Shown piece after piece: positions 18,741-28,203 of a stretch of DNA of 64,000 bases (its first letter is position 1; every line of letters starts with the position of its first letter). The DNA is from Peribacillus simplex NBRC 15720 = DSM 1321. GTDB taxonomy: Bacteria > Bacillota > Bacilli > Bacillales > DSM-1321. The position numbers were made by a program, and so were the translations under genes. The DNA is taken from NCBI RefSeq assembly GCF_002243645.1, contig NZ_CP017704.1, positions 528,501-592,500 on the forward strand, given 5' to 3'. Below the pieces are notes generated by a model. It saw only the letters and a program-made list of their open reading frames with translations, had not been told where the DNA came from and did no database searches.

Positions 18741-19352
18741 TTACTTGATGAATCTTACTTGCTTACTGATCAACTCATATTGTTCTTCCTTCTTTTTATT
18801 GAACTCCACCTTATTTTCTTCAAAGATGTTATTTCCTTCTGTATCAATGGAAACAATAAGAGGACCGAACTCATTCACTTCACATACCCAAAGAGATTCT
18901 GGCATTCCAAGGTCTTTCCAGTGTACTTCTCTAATTTGTTCAACCTTTGTTGCTGCATAAACAGCATTTCCGGCTGGATAGACGAGATGCAGTGCTTTAT
19001 GATTCTTGCATCCTTCTTCAGTGTTCTTCCCCATTCCACCTTTTCCAACAATAAGTTTAACACCTGTTTCTTCGATAAATTCCTTTTCAAATTTCTCCAT
19101 TCTCATACTCGTTGTTGGACCAATAGAAACAATCTCGTAATTTTCATTTCCAAGGTCTCTAACAATGGGACCTGCGTGAAATATAGCTTTCCCCTTAAGA
19201 TCTACAGGTAAAGGAATCTTCTCTTCTATGAGTCTCCTGTGGGCAACATCTCTGCAAGTAACCAGTGTACCTGTTAGGTAGATAATGTCTCCAATTCTTA
19301 TTTCCTTAAGATCCTCATCTTTTATAGGGGTGGTTAATACTTTTTTACTCAT
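18741..19352 (-). CDS. ttdB: L(+)-tartrate dehydratase, beta subunit
   Basis: Small subunit of an oxygen-sensitive class-I [4Fe-4S] hydro-lyase converting L-tartrate to oxaloacetate. The 203 residues align in my memory along the whole length with E. coli TtdB (201): [17 protein letters not shown] at the start, [16 protein letters not shown] (about 28-43), [25 protein letters not shown], and [20 protein letters not shown]. The 4-bp overlap with ttdA (ATGA) implies translational coupling. The two-subunit fumarases are close relatives, so fumarate or mesaconate cannot be excluded, but length and motifs favour tartrate. Confidence 0.85.
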   Translation of the reverse strand: MSKKVLTTPIKDEDLKEIRIGDIIYLTGTLVTCRDVAHRRLIEEKIPLPVDLKGKAIFHAGPIVRDLGNENYEIVSIGPTTSMRMEKFEKEFIEETGVKLIVGKGGMGKNTEEGCKNHKALHLVYPAGNAVYAATKVEQIREVHWKDLGMPESLWVCEVNEFGPLIVSIDTEGNNIFEENKVEFNKKKEEQYELISKQVRFIK

Positions 19353-20260
19353 AGTGTTACCCCCTCGTGAGTACTAATTTCATAGTTCAAATTGCTGTCA
19401 AAGGTGATCTTTCCTCTTCTATGGGACCAGCACCCTGTATTAACTGCAACTCCAATAGTAGAAGGATGTCTTGCCGTATTCACAACATTTACACCCATGA
19501 CAGATTTAGATCCCTTAAGTCCCTGAGGACCAAGGCCAATAGCGTTAATTCCATCTTCAAGAAGCTTTTCCATCTTAGCAGCATTTTCATTTTCATTACG
19601 ACTTCCAACAGGTCTCATAAGAGCTTTTTTAGAGTTCATAGCTGCTGTTTCTACAGAAGTACCGACGCCTACACCAACAAGAAGTGGAGGACAGGCATTA
19701 ATTCCATAACTAGTCATCCGATCGAGTACAAACTTTACCACACCTTCATAGCCTTCACCCGGCATTAGAACCGTCGCCACTCCAGGAAGGGTACAACCTC
19801 CTCCTGCCATATAAGTATAGATTTCCACTTTATCACTGTCTTCTGCAATTTCCCAGAAGATGCTTGGTGAACCGTCACCGATGTTCTTTCCTGTATTGTA
19901 CTCATCAAATGTTTCTACAGAATTGTGTCGTAATGGAGTTTCTTGAGTTGACTTATACACACTATCCCTCAGAATACTATCTAACTGTCCAATCAGGGGG
20001 AAGTTCTGTCCGCACTTAACAAAAAACTGGAGAACACCTGTATCCTGACATGAAGGTCTCTTTAACTCATAAGCCAGCTTCTGATTATCAAACATCGTTT
20101 TGTAAATGATTTTTGCAAGCTTATTATCTTCCTCTTCACTTAGTTCTTTCAGTTTATTTTCCACATCATCAGGAAGTTTGTAGCTGACAAGGGAGACAAA
20201 CCTTGCCATCAAATCAGTCATCTTTTCTTTTTTCTGTAACTTTTCCATAATAACGCTCAT
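19349..20260 (-). CDS. ttdA: L(+)-tartrate dehydratase, alpha subunit (Fe-S)
   Basis: Large subunit, 303 residues, the same length as E. coli TtdA. Cluster and active-site cysteines are in [13 protein letters not shown] (about 68-80), [10 protein letters not shown] (about 150-159) and [11 protein letters not shown] (about 276-286). The [19 protein letters not shown] segment and the [14 protein letters not shown] segment are family hallmarks. The ATG at 20260 has an AAAGGAGAG ribosome site. It is the first gene of the minus-strand operon driven by the promoter near 20702-20730. The Fe-S cluster makes the enzyme oxygen-labile, which suggests use under low oxygen. Confidence 0.87.
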   Translation of the reverse strand: MSVIMEKLQKKEKMTDLMARFVSLVSYKLPDDVENKLKELSEEEDNKLAKIIYKTMFDNQKLAYELKRPSCQDTGVLQFFVKCGQNFPLIGQLDSILRDSVYKSTQETPLRHNSVETFDEYNTGKNIGDGSPSIFWEIAEDSDKVEIYTYMAGGGCTLPGVATVLMPGEGYEGVVKFVLDRMTSYGINACPPLLVGVGVGTSVETAAMNSKKALMRPVGSRNENENAAKMEKLLEDGINAIGLGPQGLKGSKSVMGVNVVNTARHPSTIGVAVNTGCWSHRRGKITFDSNLNYEISTHEGVTL

Positions 20261-20280
20261 AATAACTCTCCTTTTTTATC

Positions 20281-20640
20281 TTTAATATTTTTGTGTAGAA
20301 AGGGAAGAAAATTGGTAACTGTCTTCAAAGTTATAATGAAAGAATTTTCTGACACCAATACCCCTGTTCCAGCTATATCGATTGCTAAGCTAACGCGAGT
20401 GAACTCACAAACAACAGGATCGTGTTAAAGTTTTTCTAATCCTTTAGCATCCACCATATGCCCATTTTCGAGATACTTACAACCTTAAAGGGAGAAATCG
20501 CTTTCAAAAGAAAATTACACGCCTGATGCTTGAGCCAAATGAGTCAGTAAATGTAACCATACTGTTTATCTCCTTTCAAAATCCTTCATCAGGGATAACA
20601 GCTAGATGCAAAACAGGTTTTTCACTCATTGCTAGCTCTC
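20281..20640 (-). pseudogene. Gene relics in the tartrate operon leader
   Basis: Between the operon promoter and ttdA are fragments with good ribosome sites but immediate stops: an 17-residue frame starting MSEKPVLHLAVIP (20576-20629), an 18-residue frame starting MVTFTDSFGSS (20504-20560), and two reading-frame tails ending NGHMVDAKGLEKL near 20428 and beginning DPVVCEFTRVSLAID near 20420. Together they look like one or two genes eroded by deletions. The first fragment faintly resembles the LAVIPGDGIG start of tartrate/isopropylmalate dehydrogenases, but this is weak. Confidence 0.4.
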
Positions 20641-20701
20641 CTACCACGATTCACATCTCTTGCATGTGAATCAGCTTAATGTAAATATCTTATGAGCTAA
20701 T

Positions 20702-20730
20702 TATTAAATAATGTATACATTAAAGTCAAT
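20702..20730 (-). promoter_or_regulatory. ttdAB promoter with palindromic operator in the spacer
   Basis: Minus-strand -35 TTGACT (20725-20730) and -10 TAATAA (20702-20707) are separated by 17 bp. That spacer holds the perfect palindrome AATGTATACATT (20711-20722). The same palindrome occupies the spacer of the divergent promoter at 20856-20885. Confidence 0.7.
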
Positions 20731-20855
20731 GGTTTTATTTTATTTTAATAAAATTAATTTCCTAATAAATACGTCCTTTTTCCTCTATATAATGTATTTA
20801 TCTGTGTTTTTTTAAATTACCACAATGAAAAAGGTTGAATATTCTAAAAATTAAG

Positions 20856-20885
20856 TTGACATTAATGTATACATTAACATACAAT
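20856..20885 (+). promoter_or_regulatory. Transporter promoter with the same palindromic operator
   Basis: Plus-strand -35 TTGACA (20856-20861) and -10 TACAAT (20880-20885) are separated by 18 bp containing AATGTATACATT (20864-20875, extended to TTAATGTATACATTAA). Downstream is an AAGGAGTGA ribosome site (20901) heading a six-codon frame (TTG GAT ACG ...) that stops, then a 370-bp leader with an AGAACCT/AGGTTCT hairpin near 21177-21213 before the transporter. Confidence 0.7.
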
Positions 20886-21307
20886 CAAATTTAGAAATAT
20901 AAGGAGTGATATTATTGGATACGCTTTCAAATTAAGTTTTCATCTGTAATCATTCTTAAGCTAGATAACTTGGATTTTAGAAAAAAAGACCTGTCACACA
21001 AAAATTAATGAAATGGAGGTATAGGTAAAAAGAGAACGTTTTAGCAACATTGCCCTACCAATGTATTCTCCTACATCACACGATTTGTTTTTTTCGTATT
21101 ATCATAAGGGATGAACATTTTTGTATACGCTTCCATTGCTAACAAGTTAGTTTCATCAAGTAAATGAAAAAGAACCTAGAACCTCCTTAGTTGGCCCTTC
21201 TGATAAGGTTCTGGATAAAAGATAAATATATTCATAGCTTAATAGCGTAGTAACTATTTAAAATTACAAATAACTTAAGTTCATACTTTATACGGGAGCT
21301 GGTTTGT

Positions 21308-22672
21308 ATGTTAACATTCCTAGCATTATTAATGATCATTGTATTCATTGTACTTCTCTCAAAAAATAAATTATCTGTTTTCGGTGCATTAACAATTATT
21401 CCATTTGTTTTTGGAGCAATTGCAACCTTTGTAACGGGTGCTTCCTTTTTGGATCTCTTTGAATGGATTAAAGAAGGTATTTTATTTAGTGTAGATGAAG
21501 AAACAGGAAAGGTTTCTACTGGGGTTATTTCACCTGCTATTGTTATCTTATTTGCTGTGTTGTATTTTGGTTTAATGCTTAATGTCGGTTTGTTTGACCC
21601 TTTATGCGAATTCTTTATTAAAAAAGCAAAAGGGGACCCATTGAAGGTTACAATGGCAACAGTTTTAACTGCGACAGTAGTCACTATGAATGGTGATACT
21701 ACTACAACAATTATTATTTGTGTTGCTGCTTTCCTTCAACTTTATAAACAAATGAATATTAAGCTAATTTATTTAGCAGTAATTATTGTTACCCCTATTG
21801 GAATTTTTAATCAATTACCATGGGGAGGCCCAACAATTGCTGCAAGCACAGCAATGGGTGTAAGTATTAGCGAACTGTTTGCAGATTTATTGCCAGGAAT
21901 GCTAGTTGCTGAAGTATTTGCAATTTTTATGGCTTATTTTATCGGAATAAAAGAAAGAAAACGCTTAAACTTTGATCCTAAGACTGCTAAAGATATTTCT
22001 CCAGAGCAATTGGAAAGTATGTTAAACGCTATTCGTCTAAAAGATCCTGAATTGAAGAGACCTAAACTATATGCTTTTAATTTGATTTTAACGCTTGCTA
22101 TTTTAGTTATGCTTGTGATGGATGTTGCACATGGCGGTGTTTTATTTGGTATAGGTGCAGCAATTGCCCTTACGGTAAACTATAAGTCAACAAGTCTTAT
22201 AAATGAACGAATTGATGACTTGGCAGCAGATGCTTTAGCACCAGCTTTGGCAACTTTGGCTGCCGGGGTTTTCTCTGGCGTTTTAACAGGTAGTGGGATG
22301 TCAACAGCTTTAGCAACATCTATTACAGCTATGATCCCAGAATCATTAGGTTCAAATATGGCACCAATCTACGCGTTAATTGCAGCACCTGCAATTACAT
22401 TTTTACCGCAAGATGCTTTCTACTTTGGGATTGCCGGCGTTATGTCAGATGTTATGGGTCAATATGGAATTTCTGCTAGCGAAGCAGCTGTAGCTTCCAT
22501 GGTGGGACAGGCATTCCGTCTAATTTCACCAGTTATTCCAGCTCTATATATGTTAGTTGATTCTACGGAGACAAACTTTATAGACTTTCAAAAAAAGTAT
22601 GTAATTTATGCTTGGCCCATTCTACTTATATACCTAGTTGTTTATACATTAACCGGGGCATTGCCGATTTAG
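21308..22672 (+). CDS. CitMHS-family organic acid:cation symporter, candidate tartrate importer
   Basis: Cytoplasmic-membrane symporter of 454 residues with about twelve hydrophobic segments. It shows CitMHS features: an N-terminal helix with LLSKNKLSVFGALTIIPF, a conserved MNGDTTTTIIICVAAF loop (about 124-139), the GGPTIAASTAMGVS segment (about 169-182) and LTGSGMSTALATSITAMIP (about 319-337). Members carry citrate complexed with Mg2+ or Ca2+ and related dicarboxylates. It is transcribed divergently from ttdAB, sharing identical operators, so tartrate (or a similar hydroxy-diacid) is the likely cargo. The ATG at 21308 has a weak GGGAG ribosome site. Confidence 0.87.
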   Translation: MLTFLALLMIIVFIVLLSKNKLSVFGALTIIPFVFGAIATFVTGASFLDLFEWIKEGILFSVDEETGKVSTGVISPAIVILFAVLYFGLMLNVGLFDPLCEFFIKKAKGDPLKVTMATVLTATVVTMNGDTTTTIIICVAAFLQLYKQMNIKLIYLAVIIVTPIGIFNQLPWGGPTIAASTAMGVSISELFADLLPGMLVAEVFAIFMAYFIGIKERKRLNFDPKTAKDISPEQLESMLNAIRLKDPELKRPKLYAFNLILTLAILVMLVMDVAHGGVLFGIGAAIALTVNYKSTSLINERIDDLAADALAPALATLAAGVFSGVLTGSGMSTALATSITAMIPESLGSNMAPIYALIAAPAITFLPQDAFYFGIAGVMSDVMGQYGISASEAAVASMVGQAFRLISPVIPALYMLVDSTETNFIDFQKKYVIYAWPILLIYLVVYTLTGALPI

Positions 22673-23477
22673 AAAAAAGTCCTTATAAGAGCTTGAGCGA
22701 AACAAATATCTTCCATTTTCATCGCAACACAAATAGAAGAGTTGACCAATTGTTTTTGGATCCGCCTCTTCTCGAGCACTCATAACGTGTGAAAACAATC
22801 GTGGTATAAGCTACTAACGCATTATAACTGCGTGATTGGAATTCCTTTTAGCATTATTATTTTGTACGCAGAATGTAGATACACAAGGATAAAAGGTGCA
22901 TTCTATCAAACCCTTGTCACTGCTACTGAATATAAGGCGTGTTTATTGAAAAGATGTAAAAGGATTACACAAATTAGTCAGGACTAATTTGTGTAATCCT
23001 TTATTTTTTATCCAAGCAAAATAAGTATAAAAAAGTGCAAAATATCTCTAAAAGTTACAGGTTGTTAGGGCTGAGTACTCTGTTTTTCATCTATTCCTTT
23101 ATCAAAACGGTAAGCCCTCTAGGTCCCCTTATGATACGTAAAATAGATATTTCACGCAAAGATTAATAATATAATTTGCCACACTCTCTTCCTCATCATA
23201 AATCTAGAGCTTATGTAAAAGATGGTTTCAATTAGGCAGTAACTCTAGGACAAAAGGAAACTATCTTATATTTATAGAGATCACTTTTAATATTATATAT
23301 TCTAACAAGGTGCATGATCTTGAATATGACCTTCTTTTTCGAGTGATAGATCAATAAAGAGAACTGATGTCGATATATCAGTTCTCTAGTGAAATTTGTT
23401 CCATATTCTTTATTTGTTAATATGAGAAGAAATTTATAGTGAAATCAAAAAAAATCAGTCCCTATTGAACCTTCTCA
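22673..23477. other. Intergenic stretch with two strong hairpins
   Basis: No gene recognised. A perfect 21-bp stem at 22959-23002 (AAAGGATTACACAAATTAG arm; loop AG) followed by a T-rich tract is a probable bidirectional terminator about 290 bp after the transporter. A second stem, AGAGAACTGAT with ATCAGTTCTCT, lies at 23358-23387. Confidence 0.6.
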
Positions 23478-23609
23478 TTATTCTTTCTTATCATTATTCT
23501 CTTGGTTATTCTTTTCTGAAATTCGTCTTTGATTGGCTTTCGTCTCAGCATTCACATGGTTTGCATCATTTGGTTTATTTTTTTTAGAACCTCTTGCATC
23601 ATTACTCAT
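23478..23609 (-). CDS. Small hydrophilic protein, unknown
   Basis: A 43-residue protein starting MSNDARGSKKNKPND, rich in N, K, E and D and with no hydrophobic core. The ATG at 23609 has a GGGAGGTGAATAAGT ribosome site and the frame ends TAA at 23478. The composition recalls small spore or stress proteins of Bacillus that are often missed in annotation, but I cannot assign a family. It stands alone, followed by an AT-rich region. Confidence 0.55.
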   Translation of the reverse strand: MSNDARGSKKNKPNDANHVNAETKANQRRISEKNNQENNDKKE

Positions 23610-24029
23610 ACTTATTCACCTCCCGCGGCAGCTTATATACGTATGTTAGCTTACTCTTGCCTCCAAATTTTATACGCCTCACCTGGATGTAGCACATCGC
23701 TAAATAGCATAAAGACATCCCGTACAGACCGCGGACAACATTATTTCAATAACACAAAAAGAGCAAACCCGTTTAGAGCCCGCTCTTGTAATGATTCAAA
23801 AATATCCCCATCAAAACTTATATCCCTTCGATGTTCAAATTCAATTGCACCCTATTTACTACGTGAAAACCGAAAGAGGTCCTTACAAATGAATTCAGAA
23901 GTAGTAGCGTTACAAATACTCGCTTAATCGCAAGGATTTCATTACTCTTGAACCTCAGTGCAAAAGATCTTTATAATAAAAGGTTAGTTGTGAAATATCC
24001 TTTCTGTGCCTTAATTTTTTGACCGCCTA
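23610..24029. other. Intergenic stretch, nothing recognised
   Basis: About 420 bp with no ribosome-site-led gene on either strand. An AAAGAGC...GCTCTT pair near 23757-23789 may be a terminator. Confidence 0.35.
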
Positions 24030-24537
24030 TCAAAAGTAATCCTCAAATTTCAATAAAATGGCCTTCATGGCTTGGCTTGAGTTTCCCTTTTCTTTAATCC
24101 TCTTCAGAAAGCCTATGAACAAAATCACCAGTAAATCCTCGACCCTCAACTCTAAAGCGAACAGAGAGCTTTCACCCTTTTTTTCCTTGAATCCTTCTTC
24201 TTCAATGTAACTGCCTTTCACTAACGCCAGTACTAACACGTTATTGGCTTTCCCTTCATCAACCTTTGACGGCATGGCGAAATGCCCTTCGTTGGATGAA
24301 TCAAACGTTTCGGATAAAAGCGTTTCATCGCTGATTATTTTTTTACCGGCTAAATCAATGGTATAGAGATGGATTTCATCCGTATTTTTTCATTGTTCGA
24401 AATTACATCATTTTGAGTGATGATCTGTAATTTTGATTGAACGAATTGTACATCCATTACTGTGATATCCTCGTATTTTTCTTGTTTTGGCACAGTTTCC
24501 CAAAAATGATATAAACAAATCACCGTTTTATTAACAA
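24030..24537 (-). pseudogene. Frameshifted gene of unknown function
   Basis: Two minus-strand frames read as one protein. The N-terminal part (from about 24534, ...ETVPKQEKYEDITVMDVQF...) runs to an A-rich stretch near 24388, where the frame shifts; the continuation is ...DEIHLYTIDLAGKKIISDE... and ends at 24030. One base gained or lost in the GAAAAAATACG run explains the break. The amino acid pattern suggests the C-terminal half of a two-domain hydrophilic protein. Family not recognised. It lies just downstream of the LLM monooxygenase cluster. Confidence 0.5.
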
Positions 24538-24584
24538 AAATGAACTAAAACAAAAACCGAGCAGAAAACGCCCGGTCTTACTTG

Positions 24585-25937
24585 TTACACTGTTTCTTTA
24601 ATCGTATTGACCAACGTATTGGCTGGCCGATTCAGTCCTAAATTCCCGCGTAATGTATCTTCTGTGTATTCGGTACGGAACAAGCCGCGTTTTTGTAATT
24701 CAGGGATGACTTGATCGACGAAGTCTTCAAGACCGCCTGGTAAATAGGGAGGCATGATGTTGAAACCGTCCGCTGCTCCATTTTCAAACCATTCTTGCAG
24801 TTGATCTGCGATTTGTTCCGGTGTTCCTTTGATTTCGCGATGGCCTCTTGCTCCAGCTGTTTTCTGATATAACTGGCGAATGGTTAGATTTTCACGTTCA
24901 GCAAGGTCCTTCAATAATGTAAAACGGCTTTTCCCTCCATTGATTTGCTCTAGTTCCGGAAGGTCAGGCAGTGGACCATCAACGGGATACCTGCTTAAAT
25001 CCACACTGATCATCGCCGATAAAAGAGCAACACCAGCTTCCTCTGGAATAAGTTCTTCAAATAATTGCTTTTTCTCTTCCGCTTCTTCTTCTGTTGCACC
25101 AATGATTGGGAATACACCCGGCATTATTTTCAGTTCATCAGGCGAGCGGCCATATTTCGCCATTCTTCCTTTCACATCCGCATAGAATGCTTGCGCTTCT
25201 TCGATTGTTTGCCACGCTGTGAAAATCACTTCTGCCGTACGTGCCGCAAGCTCTTTCCCTGCTTCAGAAGAGCCGGCTTGAACCACAACGGGATGCCCTT
25301 GGACTGGACGGGAAATATTCAAGGGGCCATCTACAGAGAACCATTCGCCCTTATAATTGATAGAATGGATTTTCGAGCCATCAGCAAATTGCGCAGATTC
25401 CTTATCCATGACCAATGCCTCATCTTCCCAGCTATCCCAAAGCTTTTGGACGACATCTACAAATTCTCCGGCTCGTTCATAGCGCCTTTCATGTAGAAGA
25501 TGCTGATCCGAATTAAAGTTCTTTGCTTCTGCATCCGTATTAGATGTTACTACATTCCAACCTGCACGACCATTGCTTAAATGATCTAAAGAAGCAAACT
25601 TTCGCGCTACATGGTATGGTTCGTTATACGTAGTGGACACCGTGCCAACAAGCCCGATTTTTTCAGTTACCGCTGAAAGAGCCGATAACAGAGTAAACGG
25701 TTCAAAATAAATTCCCGACCTTTGAACGTTTTTAGAACCGTTATGTTGAAACGCATTGATATCCGCAACAAACAGCATATCGAATTTTCCTCGCTCTGCT
25801 GTTTGAGCCAGCCTTTTAAGAAAATCGAAATTCAATATATTATGCGTTTCTGCCTCTGGATGACGCCAAGCAGCCACATGGTGTCCAGGAATCATGAAAA
25901 AAGCACCTAACTTCATTTCTTTTTTATTCGTACTCAT
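24585..25937 (-). CDS. LLM-class flavin-dependent monooxygenase (NtaA/SnaA/DszA type), copy 2
   Basis: FMNH2-dependent monooxygenase of 450 residues that needs a partner flavin reductase. Family motifs are FFMIPGHHVAAWRHPEAE (about 13-30), RGKFDMLFVAD, GLVGTVSTTYNEPYHVARKFASLDHLSNGRAGWNVVTS in overlapping pieces (about 95-131), and HPVVVQAGSSEAGKELAA (about 214-231). It is a close paralogue of the gene at 25974 and the last of a five-gene run with a sulfonate-type ABC importer. Enzymes of this family cleave C-S or C-N bonds in sulfonates, thioethers or aminopolycarboxylates; the context favours a sulfur-scavenging role. Confidence 0.88.
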   Translation of the reverse strand: MSTNKKEMKLGAFFMIPGHHVAAWRHPEAETHNILNFDFLKRLAQTAERGKFDMLFVADINAFQHNGSKNVQRSGIYFEPFTLLSALSAVTEKIGLVGTVSTTYNEPYHVARKFASLDHLSNGRAGWNVVTSNTDAEAKNFNSDQHLLHERRYERAGEFVDVVQKLWDSWEDEALVMDKESAQFADGSKIHSINYKGEWFSVDGPLNISRPVQGHPVVVQAGSSEAGKELAARTAEVIFTAWQTIEEAQAFYADVKGRMAKYGRSPDELKIMPGVFPIIGATEEEAEEKKQLFEELIPEEAGVALLSAMISVDLSRYPVDGPLPDLPELEQINGGKSRFTLLKDLAERENLTIRQLYQKTAGARGHREIKGTPEQIADQLQEWFENGAADGFNIMPPYLPGGLEDFVDQVIPELQKRGLFRTEYTEDTLRGNLGLNRPANTLVNTIKETV

Positions 25938-25973
25938 CTAATCTCCTTCTCTCTGTTGTTCTATTTTAAAAAC

Positions 25974-27332
25974 TTATATATGAGTGCCCTCTACCTTTTC
26001 AATTAAGGTATTATGAGGACGTTGCAATCCTAAGTTTTCACGTAACGTACTACCTGAATATTCAGTCTTGAATACATTCCGTTTTTGTAGTTCAGGAATG
26101 ACTTGATCAACAAAGTCATCTAGCCCTCCTGGTAAATAGGGAGGCATGATATTAAAACCATCTGCCGCACCTTTTTCAAACCACTCTTGTAATTGATCAG
26201 CAATTTGTACGGGTGTTCCTTTAATTTCACGATGACCTCGTGCACCTGCAATATGTTGGTATAATTGCCGGATTGTATAGCCTTCACGGTCTGCTATATC
26301 TTTCAATAACTGAAAGCGGCTTTTTGTTCCATTGATTTCTTCTAGCTCAGGTAGTTCAGGCAAAGGACCATCCAATGAGCACCCATTCAAATCCACATTA
26401 ATCATCTTCGATAAAAGAGACACTCCGGCTTCTTCTGGGATCAAATCGACCAACCTTTGTTTCTTCTCATTTGCTTCCTCTTCTGTATTCCCGATGACTG
26501 GAAATACTCCAGGCATTATTTTCAGTTCCTCAGGGGAACGGCCATATTTCGCCATTCGTCCTTTCACATCCGCATAAAATGCTTGCGCTTCTTCTAAGGT
26601 TTGCCACGCTGTGAAAATCACTTCCGCCGTTCGCGCCGCAAGCTCTTTACCAGCTTCGGAAGAGCCCGCTTGAACCACAACGGGATGCCCTTGGACCGGA
26701 CGGGAAATATTTAAGGGACCTGCAACGGAGAACCATTCCCCTTTATGATTGATCGTATGGATTTTTGAACCATCTGCAAATTGCGCAGATTCCTTATCCA
26801 TGACCAACGCCTCATCTTCCCAACTATCCCAAAGCTTTTGAGCAACGTTGACAAACTCCTCGGCACGCTCATAGCGCTTTTCATGAAGGGGATGTGCGTC
26901 TAAATTAAAGTTGCGTGCTTCTGAGTCAGAGCCCGAAGTGACGACATTCCAACCTGCTCGCCCATTGCTTAAGTGGTCCAAAGACGCAAACTTACGCGCT
27001 ACATGGTAAGGTTCGTTATACGTTGTCGATACTGTACCAACTAGCCCAATATTCTTTGTTACCGCTGAAAGTGCCGATAACAGAGTAAACGGTTCAAAAC
27101 GTGTATTTACGGTTTGTGTTAATACTTTTTCATCCAGAGTGCTTAGTGAAACATGATCGGCAAGGAAAAGTAAGTCGAATTTTCCGCGCTCTGCCGTTTG
27201 GGCTAATTTTTTTATATAATCAAAGTTCATAATATCCTTTACTTCTGCTTCTGGAAGACGCCAAGCTGCCACGTGATGACCTGGAATCATGAAAAAGGCA
27301 CCTAACTTCATTTCGCGTTTATCGTTGGCCAT
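25974..27332 (-). CDS. LLM-class flavin-dependent monooxygenase (NtaA/SnaA/DszA type), copy 1
   Basis: Paralogue of the downstream gene, 452 residues, differing mainly in the N-terminal substrate-facing stretch (SLSTLDEKVLTQTVNTRFEP here versus NAFQHNGSKNVQRSGIYFEP there) and at the extreme C-terminus. The shared body and 36-bp gap indicate a tandem duplication with divergence concentrated around the active-site entrance, as expected if the two take related but different substrates. The ATG at 27332 is preceded by AAGGGA. It follows the permease gene with a 22-bp gap, so one operon is likely. Confidence 0.88.
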   Translation of the reverse strand: MANDKREMKLGAFFMIPGHHVAAWRLPEAEVKDIMNFDYIKKLAQTAERGKFDLLFLADHVSLSTLDEKVLTQTVNTRFEPFTLLSALSAVTKNIGLVGTVSTTYNEPYHVARKFASLDHLSNGRAGWNVVTSGSDSEARNFNLDAHPLHEKRYERAEEFVNVAQKLWDSWEDEALVMDKESAQFADGSKIHTINHKGEWFSVAGPLNISRPVQGHPVVVQAGSSEAGKELAARTAEVIFTAWQTLEEAQAFYADVKGRMAKYGRSPEELKIMPGVFPVIGNTEEEANEKKQRLVDLIPEEAGVSLLSKMINVDLNGCSLDGPLPELPELEEINGTKSRFQLLKDIADREGYTIRQLYQHIAGARGHREIKGTPVQIADQLQEWFEKGAADGFNIMPPYLPGGLDDFVDQVIPELQKRNVFKTEYSGSTLRENLGLQRPHNTLIEKVEGTHI

Positions 27333-27354
27333 ACACTATCCCTTCTTTCTTTTA

Positions 27355-28176
27355 TTATTGATTGGTTTTCCAAGCAGAGAATCGTTTTTCCAGAGAAACC
27401 AAAGCATAGTTCAATAACAATCCAAGTAAAGAAATCGTTATAATACCGGCATACATTTCAGGGATTTGAAAATTCATTTGCGCATAATTGATTAAATAGC
27501 CTAAGCCTTCCTTGGCTCCTACCATTTCAGCTGCAATTAACACGAGAATCGACGCCGTCCCCGCCATACGTATTCCGGTAAAAATAGTCGGTATAGAAGC
27601 CGGCAAAATGACCTTATAGAATAGTTTATGAGAAGGTAATCCCATCGATTTGGCTGATTTAATGAGCAACGGGTCCACATTTTGAACCGCATTGATGGTA
27701 TTTAAAAGAACAGGAAACGTACAGGCGAACAAAACAATCGCTATTTTGGATATTTCACCGATACCCAGCAGTAAAATAAAAACAGGCAATAACGCCAACG
27801 CGGCCGTATTTCGGAATAACTCCAATACTGGATTTAATAGATCTTTTGCTAAAGGAAACCACCCAATGATTAGTCCTAAAGGGATAGCAATCAATAAGGC
27901 CAATCCAAACCCAATGAACGAACGCACAAAGCTTGCTTTAAAATGGGCAAATAACTCTCCTGATGTCACCAATCCCCACCATCCTACTACCACTGATGAA
28001 AAAGGTGGGAAGAATACTGTATCAACCAATCCAATTCGCGGTGCAATCTCCCAAATCAATAGTAACAGGACGATCACGGCTGTCTGCTTCACAAGTTTTT
28101 GCAGCCAGGTAAAGGAAAAGGGGGTATGCCGCTTTCTTTCAATAGGTACAGCTATAGCTTTTTCTAAACTAGACAT
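27355..28176 (-). CDS. ABC importer permease, sulfonate/taurine type
   Basis: Membrane subunit (SsuC/TauC-like) of 273 residues, with about six transmembrane helices and the EAA-loop KSAKSMGLPSHKLFYKVILPASIPTIFTG (split, about 178-206), which contacts the ATPase. It forms an operon with the ATPase (27-bp gap upstream) and lipoprotein genes and with two flavin monooxygenases. The N-terminal 30 residues are cytoplasmic and basic, common in this family. The start ATG at 28176 has an AAAGGAGTGG ribosome site. Confidence 0.88.
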   Translation of the reverse strand: MSSLEKAIAVPIERKRHTPFSFTWLQKLVKQTAVIVLLLLIWEIAPRIGLVDTVFFPPFSSVVVGWWGLVTSGELFAHFKASFVRSFIGFGLALLIAIPLGLIIGWFPLAKDLLNPVLELFRNTAALALLPVFILLLGIGEISKIAIVLFACTFPVLLNTINAVQNVDPLLIKSAKSMGLPSHKLFYKVILPASIPTIFTGIRMAGTASILVLIAAEMVGAKEGLGYLINYAQMNFQIPEMYAGIITISLLGLLLNYALVSLEKRFSAWKTNQ

Positions 28177-28203
28177 TTATGAACCACTCCTTTTTTTAAA
28201 AGA

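Noticed and set aside
23529..23927. 132-codon plus-strand frame
   Set aside because: It is antisense to the small hydrophilic gene at 23478-23609, lacks a ribosome site and has a composition typical of noncoding AT-rich DNA.
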